Positions 56,724 through 64,000 of a stretch of DNA of 64,000 nucleotides are shown here, piece after piece. This DNA comes from Achatina immaculata (lineage: Eukaryota; Mollusca; Gastropoda; Stylommatophora; Achatinidae), in NCBI GenBank assembly GCA_009760885.1, contig CM019716.1:7406938-7470937 (forward strand), in the 5' to 3' direction. Below the pieces are notes generated by a model that was not told the DNA's origin, ran no database searches, and saw nothing but the letters and a program-made list of their open reading frames with translations. The position numbers were made by a program, and so were the translations under genes. Each line of letters begins with the position of its first letter. The first letter of the stretch is position 1.

Positions 56724-57629
56724 TCAAAACAACCCAGAATTTAAAAAAAACCTGCCTGTATATTTTATGCAAAACTACATAAGAATCGATATCACAAAAG
56801 CTAAATGTGAATACCACAAAAAACTATATAGGAATCCAATCAACAACACAATAGCTCAGATGAACGTACTGAATACCTCAGACATCTACAACAGAATCGA
56901 TACCACAATAGCTAAATGAAAGGACCGAATACCCCATAAAACTACATCATAAGTCAAGAGTTGCAACTTCGCTTTCAATTATATTCGAATAATTTATTTT
57001 AATTTTTTTTTCTCTCTCTCTCTCTCCTAACTCGATATATATTTGTGTATGTATGTATGTGTGGGTGTATCTGTGTGCTAGGAACTGATGTAATTTATCT
57101 ACGAAACATATGTGACAGATCAATAATCTCACCTCACCCCTTGACGTAACTCGTCATATTATTTCAAATGTGCTCCAACGGGGCACCATACTTTTACCCG
57201 TACAGCGCGTGTATTCATATCGCCGTACAACTGTTCCAAGAACACACACGAGACTCATTAGATCGCTTATAGCCTGTGTGATACTTCGTTGTTGGGATCT
57301 ACAAACTGACACTTCTAAACGTTTCACCATAAAGCCACAAACAAAGTCAGCAAGAACTTTAAAGATCGGCTGTTTCTGATGAATTGGTGAAGTCTTTTTG
57401 TTTTTGGTTTGTTTTAAATATAGTTTCCGATCTGGTGAGTATAATATCAAATTTACCTTGATTTTGTGTGTGTGTGTGTGTGTGTGTGAGTAGAATGTTG
57501 TCTTATCGTGTTTACCTGGAGTTGTATGGTAGTTTGTTTTCTAAATTCCGTGTCAATTTCACAAAGCTTATATAATCTTATTTATGTATTATCCAGGTTT
57601 ACTAAAAATTATACCGTTTTCTTGGTCAG
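56724..57629. other. Unassigned DNA
   Basis: CT tract at 57012-57026 and a (TG)n tract at 57465-57488. Frames near 57154-57450 on both strands are not recognised. Confidence 0.5.
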
Positions 57630-58300
57630 ACGAAGGTTCTAGGGTACTCTTGGCGCTTATATTCAAGATTCCAGACCAGTCTAGGGGCTTATATGCGAGA
57701 TTCTAGACAAGTCTAGGCGCTTATATGGAAGATTCTAGACCAGTCTAGGCGCTTATATGCAAGATTCTAGACAAGTCTAGGCGCTTATATGCAAGATTCT
57801 AGACCAGTCTAGGGGTTTATAGGCGAGATTATAAGACAAGTCTAGGGGCTTAAATGCAAGATTCTAGACCAATCAAGGGGCTTATATGGGAAATTCTAGA
57901 CTAGTCTAGGGGCTTATATGCGAGATCATAAGACAAGTCTAGGGGCTTATATGCGATATTTTGGCGTATTCGTGGTGTTTATGTGCTGTATTTTAATGTA
58001 CTCGAGTCGCTTTCACTCGAAATTCTAGCGTTAGTGTCGGTTACACGAGAAATTCTAGCGTTAGTACCGCTTACATACGAGATTCTAGTGTTGGTCACGC
58101 TTATATGAGAAATTATAGTGTATTCGTGGAGCTTACATGTGAGATTCTAGCATATTCTGAGGTTTACATGTGAGATTCTAGCATATTCTGACGTTTACAT
58201 ATGAGATTCTAGCATATTTGTGACGCTTACATGTGAGACTCTAGCAAATTCGTTCGCTTACATGTGAGATTCTAGGATATTCGTGACGCTTGCACGAAGA
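57630..58300. repeat. 32-bp degenerate minisatellite
   Basis: Units CTTATATGCAAGATTCTAGA plus CCAGTCTAGGGG; clear to 57960, then increasingly diverged units ending GAGATTCTAGCRTATTC to 58290. Confidence 0.93.
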
Positions 58301-58315
58301 TAAAGGTTACTGAAT

Positions 58316-58414
58316 GATAATAATAATAGTAGTAATAGTAATAATCATAATCATAATAATAATGACACGCATTGTCAATATCATCATCATCATCATCATT
58401 ATCATCATCATCAT
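58316..58414. repeat. (TAA)n and (ATC)n microsatellite
   Basis: ATAATAATAGTAATA then ATCATCATC. Confidence 0.93.
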
Positions 58415-58489
58415 GTGTTATCTCCACTAAGAAAGAAGACATCATTAACTAGACTTTCGATAGGATATTTCGAAGTGGGAAACAGATAA

Positions 58490-59545
58490 ATCACCGGCTT
58501 GATGTAAATTTTGAAAAAAAAAATGTAGTTACGTGAAAATCATAACATTATAGAAAAAAAAGAGCGTGAAGTTACCACCAAAATGAACTCCAATATAGAA
58601 AAAAATGTATAGTTACTATGGAGATGAAGTCAATTACAGAAAAAGTGAAGTTAACCAAGAAAATACGCCCCGCTGTAGAAAAAAAGCGAAGTTATTATGG
58701 CACTGCAATCCCTTAGTAATAACTTCAGATGTACTTCAGATAACTTCATTTATAACTAAAGCAGTAATAACTTCAGATGGGAAATGCAGAACAGAAATTA
58801 GGAACAGAATAGGCCAAGCAAAGACTGCATTTCAGAGAATGAGAAACATATTAACCAATACATCCTTACCAATGAATGTTAGAAAACGAGTCCTAAAATG
58901 CTATATTGAACCTATCTTGTTACATGGAGGTGAATCATGGACAATAGGCAGGTAAAGACACAAAAGTCATTGGAAGCAGCAGAAATTTGGTTTATTAGAA
59001 GGATGTTGCGAATCCCCTGGACAGAAAAAATAACTAATGAAGAATGTGTGAGAAGAGCTGGAGAGACAAAAAACCTTGTGAAAAAGATAAGAGAGAGACA
59101 ATATACTTTCATAGGACATGCAATGAGAAGAGGGGCATTGAAAATATTATAACAACAGGAAAAATAGAAGGAAGAAGATCAAGAGGAAGACCAAGAGAAA
59201 TGATACTGGACAGTCTGACGGGACGGTGTGAGAGGAGATCACCAACTGAGCTGATGGCCTGCATGAAGGATCGTGTACTCTCGAGAAGCATAATAGCCAA
59301 CGCCAGTCGGCAGGGCACCTGATGATGATGAATCCCTTATACAGAGAGAACGTGAAATTACTATGAAAATGAACTCCAGTATGTAAAAGAAACATGAAGT
59401 TACCATGACAATGAACTCCAGTATGGAAAAAAAATGAAGTTATCATGAAAATGAATTTACATTATGGAAAAGAATGTGAAGTTGGCATGAAAATACACCT
59501 CATTGTAGAACAAAATGAAGTTATGAAAATGTGCCGTATAGTAAG
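58490..59545. repeat. About 39-bp minisatellite interrupted by a LINE
   Basis: Units resemble GTGAAGTTACCATGAAAATG plus AACTCCAGTATGGAAAAAA. They are found at 58490-58706 and again at 59340-59545, with the LINE insertion between. Confidence 0.88.
58716..59330 (+). mobile_element. 5'-truncated LINE with 9-bp target duplication (family E, copy 2)
   Basis: AATCCCTTA flanks the insert on both sides (58707-58715 and 59331-59339). The insert encodes SDGKCRTEIRNRIGQAKTAF, LKCYIEPILLHGGESWTI, a frame change, then FIRRMLRIPWTEKITNEE, YTFIGHAMRRGAL, GKIEGRRSRGRPREMILD, and MACMKDRVLSRSIIANASRQ with the stop, then TGATGATGATG as the tail. Three frame changes make it dead. The GAT tail and tail motif point to an RTE-like family, by inference. 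Confidence 0.9.
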
Positions 59546-59561
59546 TAAAAAACAACTAATT

Positions 59562-60133
59562 GGTGCAGATCCTGATGGTGAACATACAAGTATCATCTGA
59601 AAGTCTTGATGGTGAACATACAAGTATCACCTGAAAGTCTTGATGGTGAACATACAAGTATCACCTGAAAGTCTTGATGGTGAACATACAAGTATCACCT
59701 GAAAGTCTTGATGGTGAACATACAAGTATCATCTGAAAGTTTTGATGGTGAACATACAAGTATCATCTGAAAGTCTTGATAGTGAACATAGAAGTATCAT
59801 CTGAAAGTCTTGATGGTGAACATACAAGTATCATCTGAAAGTCTTGATGGTGAACATAGAAATATCATCTGAAAGTCTTGATGGTGAACATACAAGTATC
59901 ATCTGAAAGTTTTGATGGTGAACATAGAAGTATCATCTGAAAGTCTTGATAGTGAACATACAAGTATCATCTGAAAGTCTTGATGGTGAACATAGAAGTA
60001 TCATCTGAAAGTCTTGATGGTGAACATAGAAGTATCATCTGAAAGTCTTGATGGTGAACATACAAGTATCATCTGAAAGTCTTGATGGTGAACATACAAG
60101 TATCACCTGAAAATCTTGATGGTGAACATATCA
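59562..60133. repeat. 34-bp minisatellite, about 17 units
   Basis: Units GTCTTGATGGTGAACATACA plus AGTATCATCTGAAA; ACATAGAAG and ATCACC variants. Confidence 0.96.
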
Positions 60134-60439
60134 CGTGATGTACATTTCCCGTATCGAGAAAATAAACGTATACTACAAGGCTTTTATACGGAAATCACCT
60201 GAGATAAAGTGACCAAACTACCCTTATCATACAGGACAGTCCCTATTTTAAGAATTTGGTAATCGTATTGCTTCGCAGAGAAGCCTAAATGTCCTCTATT
60301 TTAAAACACGTATCCCATATTGTCCCGTATTTTCACTTTTGATCTCTGCATGTTCAGAAACAACTAGAATTTATCTCAATGGAAATCTTAGTATTAGGAG
60401 GAAAACTCGCTCTGCAGAGAAATACAACAAGTGGGACCG
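60134..60439. other. Unassigned DNA
   Basis: TGTCCCGTATTTT-like words recur near 60240-60335, possibly a decayed transposon, not classifiable. Confidence 0.4.
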
Positions 60440-60606
60440 AGTGCTACATTTGTAAGTTAACTAAGTGCTACATTTGTGAGTTAACTGATTATTACACTTG
60501 TAAGTTAACTGATTGCTACGTTTGTAAGTTAACTGATTGTTACATTTGTAAGTTAACTGATTGCTACATTTGTAAGTTAACTGATTGCTACATTTATAAG
60601 TTAAGT
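60440..60606. repeat. 24-bp minisatellite, about 7 units
   Basis: Units CTGATTGCTACATTTGTAAG plus TTAA, in phase with a short frame (CYICKLTD) from 60379. Confidence 0.94.
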
Positions 60607-61488
60607 TACAAACTTATGATAACGATTAAAGTTCTGGGTTAAAGTTAAACTCCACTTTAAACTCTTCCTTCCGTATTTGAACTTAGAAAAGATGGTCGAG
60701 TCACTTGAGACAGCGCATAAATTTCCCTTTTGTTTCTGTTTCATTTTTCTTTCTCAGAATGTCAAAAGTTCTTTTTTTTTTAGTTTTTGACATTTCTAAG
60801 TGATGAAGCTTTAAAGCTTTTATGCTTGAACTTGCGGAGAAGATATTCATTGTGTCTTTTCGTCTAAGTATCTGTCTGTTTACCTTGCCTGTTTTTCCCC
60901 GTATTTTTGTCTGTCTGTTTGTAGTATGTCTTTTTATCTGTGTACCAGTCTACACCTCCCTACCTTTTTCTGCCCTGCAGTTTCTTCCTTCAGCTAATCT
61001 ATATGTCCCCGCCCCCCTCCCACACAGCCTGTCTTTTCGATTTTCCTGCCTGGCATTTGACCAAGAATATAAAGCACCTTCTTCGTTATGTGCCTGATAG
61101 GGCCCCGGGGAACTAGGTATTCCATTGGGGCCCATTATCTGGCCCCCTATTCAAACACACAAAAAAGCTCATTAAGTTATAATGTTTCTCAAATTTTGTC
61201 TCTCATAAGATAGGAGTGGGAAAACAGACCCCCCCCCCCCGGGCCACAAAACGGCTCAGGAATACAACTTCATCTTTCCCCCCCCCTCACTCCCCACCCC
61301 TCCGTCGTCAGACTACTGTCTGTCTGTCTGTCGGATTGTTTGTCTGTCTGTGGGTCTCTCCTATATATGCACTTTGCTGTCTTCATGTCTGTTTTCTCAT
61401 GCATTTTGTCTGGTTTTATTCATTGTCTATCTCTCTGTTTCATTTTATCTTTGTCTAATTGTCTGCCTGTGTTTCTCTGTCTGATTGC

Positions 61489-61489
<1 letters not shown>
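60607..61489. other. Unassigned DNA with C-rich tracts
   Basis: C10 at 61230 and C8 at 61278; CTGTCTGT repeats at 61315-61345. No gene. Confidence 0.5.

Positions 61490-61527
<38 letters not shown>
61490..61527. repeat. (CT)n microsatellite
   Basis: About 18 CT units. Confidence 0.97.
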
Positions 61528-61530
<3 letters not shown>

Positions 61531-61621
61531 TTGTCCCAAATTCACCGTCTCTTTTTAAATTTATTTACTTGCGTTTACAACACATCCCGTTCACGTACGC
61601 TTTAACTCTTTCGCTCCCTCA

Positions 61622-61778
61622 TTCACTTTCCTCTGATTGCATAGACGTGCAAGATCTGCCAACTTTCCCTCTTGAAATTCACTTTCCACTGATTGCATAG
61701 ACGTGCAAGATCTGCCAACTTTCCCTCTTGAAATTCACTTTCCACTGATTGCATAGACGTGCAAGATCTGCCAGCACT
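61622..61778. repeat. 56-bp repeat, 2.5 units
   Basis: CACTTTCCACTGATTGCATA, GACGTGCAAGATCTGCCAAC, TTTCCCTCTTGAAATT repeated, the first unit diverged at its start. Confidence 0.93.
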
Positions 61779-61954
61779 GCTAATGCTGTTTTGGTGTGAA
61801 AGAGTTAATGTGTTTCACTTCATTTGGCTCTTTCTCTCACTCTCCCCCTTCTCCAAACCATCCAATCGTCTTTTTCTTTTTCGCTGATAATATCTGCTTT
61901 GAGTATGGCGCCCTGTTTAAAGATCTCGGAACTTTCCCGTTTTTATGTACGTGC

Positions 61955-62140
61955 AGCTGCGGTGACCGAGTGAGTACCTGAATCGATTACGGGTTATCTT
62001 ATCATAGAAAAGCTCTGGGTTTGATCCCCGTTCAGATCCAACTCCTGTCGATATTGTACGGGACACGCGTTTGTAAGGGATCGCTGGCTCTGAATTTAGG
62101 GAAATGTGTCCCCTATAAGGCTGGGCGCATCAGGATAACT
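61955..62140 (+). repeat. tRNA-derived SINE candidate (class II tRNA-like head)
   Basis: GCGGTGACCGAGTGAGTACC matches the 5' part and A box of tRNA-Ser/Leu type (GGTGGCCGAGTGGTTAAGG), and TCTGGGTTTGATCCCCG is a good B box about 70 bp further on, the spacing of a tRNA with a long variable arm. The 3' body (ACGGGACACGCG through GGGCGCATCAGG) is not tRNA. There is no acceptor stem pairing of a functional tRNA gene. Confidence 0.6.
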
Positions 62141-62251
62141 TGTAAACAACACATTAAGAATATAGACATACGCTGTCCTGTATAATGTCCTGTATGCTGT
62201 CTTGAATGTGCGTTATGTGAATAAGTGACGTCAGTAAAGTTACAGCAGGGT

Positions 62252-62455
62252 GAATGCAACAACAACAGAAACAACAAAAGCATAAACACAACACAAACAA
62301 CAACAGTAGTGACAACAATAGCAAGCACAGCAACAGCAATAACAACAATAGAAATAACAACAAAGTATTAACAGAAGCAGCAGCAACAAAAAACAGAAAC
62401 ATTAACAGCAACAACAGCAGCAGCAGAAACAACAATAGAAATAACAAGAACAATG
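62252..62455. repeat. CAA/CAG/AAT-rich microsatellite
   Basis: AACAACAACAGAAACAACAA-type sequence with degenerate triplets. Confidence 0.9.
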
Positions 62456-63169
62456 TAATCGAATAAATGTAGGTTGGCACAAATTACAGAATCGTGCACA
62501 AACGGACACAAGAGAACGCTGACCAGCAACATGAAAGCGTGTATGGTATAAAACAATCAAGCAACCAACCGCTAATCAAAAGTTGCTTCAATAAACACAG
62601 CAGCAATATCAGATACATCGTGTCAACAGGCAATACAAGAAACCAAATACTCAGCTCATTGGTGGATCGGCGTCACATGTCATATCGACACTGTCCAATC
62701 ATCGATCAGAATTTGCATAAGGGGACAGGATTCAAGGGGGTAGGGGTGGGGGGTGGGGGGTGCAGGAGAGACTAGGATTATCGAGTAATCAAGCTTTTAT
62801 TCAGGTACATTTTCACGCGTGACATTTATGACATAATGTCAGGTGTGGTTGCTATTCTTTTAATGGCGGGCGTAACAGGACCCGATAACAAGAGGAGAAA
62901 AAAAAAACAGAAAAGAGAAGAGAAGGAGGTAGTTCTGTGTTTTCTTCATCTTTTCGACTAGGTTGAAACACAGGCCAGCAGTAACGTGTTGAGAGGGTGT
63001 CTGCAGGTGGCCGGGGCCCCTGGTGGTACGCTGAGATGGGCGCCAAAGCAGATCCCTCGTTCTTTATTCATCATCATCACGTGACATGCCGGGCGGCGTG
63101 GGCCGTCGTGCTCCTCCACAACTCTCGGTCCTTGGCACTTCTGAATAACCCTGTTGCTGGTTTCTCTGC
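62456..63169. other. Unassigned DNA with a G-rich patch
   Basis: G-rich sequence with potential quadruplex at 62737-62762. A GGAAC/AGAAAA-rich tract at 62890-62930. No gene. Confidence 0.5.
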
Positions 63170-63471
63170 CTGCAGGAATGTCAGGACTTTCAACATCTAC
63201 TCCACTGGCTGTCCTCTGCCTGCAGGAATGTCAGGACTTCCAACATCTACTCCACTGGCTGTCCTCTGCCTGCAGGAATGTCAGGACTTCCAACATCTAC
63301 TCCACTGGCTGTCCTCTGCCTGCAGCAATGTCAGGACTTCCAACATCTACTCCACTGGCTGTCCTCTGCCTGCAGCAATGTCAGGACTTCCAACATCTAC
63401 TCCACTGGCTGTCCTCTGCCTGCAGCAATGTCAGGACTTCCAACATCTACTCCACTGGCTGTCCTCTTCCT
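63170..63471. repeat. 50-bp minisatellite, 6 units
   Basis: Units CTGCAGGAATGTCAGGACTT, CCAACATCTACTCCACTGGC, TGTCCTCTGC; the first three have CAGGAATG and the last three CAGCAATG. Since 50 is not a multiple of 3, each forward frame passes through all three phases, and all three stay open, giving 104-180-codon frames from one repeat. Confidence 0.96.
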
Positions 63472-63474
63472 TGT

Positions 63475-63690
63475 CTGCTTTCAGTTTTGCCCATTGTTAC
63501 GATATTTTCCAGTTCCTCTCTTCTCATCACATGCCATAAGAATGATGATTGCTTTTTCCTTATCTTTGTTATTATACTTGGTTTCTTCATGAGCTTGTCT
63601 GAAACACTGCTCATCAGTTAGCTTGGTTGTCCATCTTACCTTTCCGTACCAGCAGCTGCTAACTCCTTCCACAAAGTTATACAGTGATAA
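63475..63690 (-). pseudogene. LINE RT C-terminal relic (family E-like)
   Basis: Reverse frame reads KVRWTTKLTDEQCFRQAHEE, then DKEKAIIILMACDEKRGTGK, matching in order the WTEKITNEECVRRAGE and RQYTFIGHAMRRGALE segments of the copy at 58716-59330, with decay. It stops at the edge of the 50-bp array. Confidence 0.6.
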
Positions 63691-63734
63691 TCTGCATAAA
63701 GAAATAGACGATGTAGTTTTCTTTATCTGTGCTG

Positions 63735-64000
63735 GAGATGGGAGGAGGGAGGGAGAGAGGAGGAGGAGGAGGGGTGGGGAGGTTGGAAGAGAAAGATAAA
63801 AGGAAAGAAATACGGTGACGGTGAGAGGGAGGTGAGAGGAAAGTGAGAGGAAGGTGAGAGGAAGGTGAAAGGAAAGTGAGAGGAAGGTGAGAGGAAAGTG
63901 AGAATAAGGTGAGAGGAAGGTGAGAGGGAGGTAAGAGGAAGATGAGAGGGAGGTAAGAGGAAGATGAGAGGAAGGTGAGAGGAAAGTGAGAGGAACTCGC
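63735..64000. repeat. Purine-rich repeat (GTGAGAGGAAG)
   Basis: 10- to 11-bp units GTGAGAGGAAG and GTGAGAGGAAA to the window end; its full length is unknown. Confidence 0.94.

Noticed and set aside
56285..56782. CINDNTNR repeat frame of 165 codons
   Set aside because: A product of the 24-bp array; the same array is split by a LINE and opens the reverse strand too.
60220..60340. TGTCCCGTATTTT-like words suggesting a decayed transposon
   Set aside because: Too short and diverged to define termini or class.
61955..62030. Functional tRNA-Ser or tRNA-Leu gene
   Set aside because: A and B boxes fit but acceptor and anticodon stems do not pair convincingly, and the sequence continues into a SINE-like body.

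Overview
This is eukaryotic, almost certainly invertebrate animal, repeat-rich DNA. I find no intact protein-coding gene, rRNA or functional tRNA gene. The reading frames of any length are low-complexity translations of tandem arrays or remains of transposable elements. The non-LTR retrotransposon families, mariner and hAT ends, tRNA-derived SINE relics and very high microsatellite load fit a mollusc-like genome. That taxon is an inference, because no host gene is present to anchor it.

Layout. 0-5.5 kb: a purine microsatellite, a 47-bp minisatellite of 21 units with higher-order structure, a 22-bp array and a 12-bp array that is open in several frames. 5.5-9.4 kb: a cluster of LINE 3' ends, several ending in trinucleotide microsatellites; one LINE segment has itself become a minisatellite. 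9.7-14.7 kb: 23-, 35-, 54- and 31-bp arrays and a 1.7-kb TAC-type microsatellite. 15-22 kb: 25-, 20-, 33-, 38-, 35- and 22-bp arrays, a small hAT-like MITE and a LINE relic. 22.3-24.7 kb: TA/CA microsatellite, a SINE relic and a CR1/L2-like reverse transcriptase relic. 25.4-30 kb: a hAT-ended element holding a 34-bp minisatellite next to an endonuclease relic, with about 2.2 kb of this tandemly duplicated. 30.6-36.4 kb: a 47-bp array holding a LINE insertion, another LINE relic, and a second 2.2-kb tandem duplication (35-bp array, unique segment, TAC microsatellite). 37.5-41 kb: a 40-bp array with a 20-bp LINE-end insertion, a LINE relic and a 22-bp array. 41.8-43.2 kb: a mariner with terminal inverted repeats and a broken transposase. 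43.8-51.6 kb: arrays of 50, 18, 32, 31, 23, about 11, 47 and 32 bp. 51.6-56.7 kb: a near-complete RNase H-bearing LINE inside a 24-bp array. 57.6-64 kb: more arrays, a 5'-truncated LINE with a 9-bp target duplication, a tRNA-like SINE and a 50-bp array.

How the parts relate: at least four LINE insertions lie inside minisatellite arrays with readable target-site duplications, while two other minisatellites were made out of LINE coding sequence. Two independent composite tandem duplications of about 2.2 kb each carry an array plus unique DNA. The window is therefore best read as a record of retrotransposition and tandem duplication acting on each other. I found no new enzymatic or defence system. 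Period lengths, copy numbers and breakpoints were counted by eye from the sequence.
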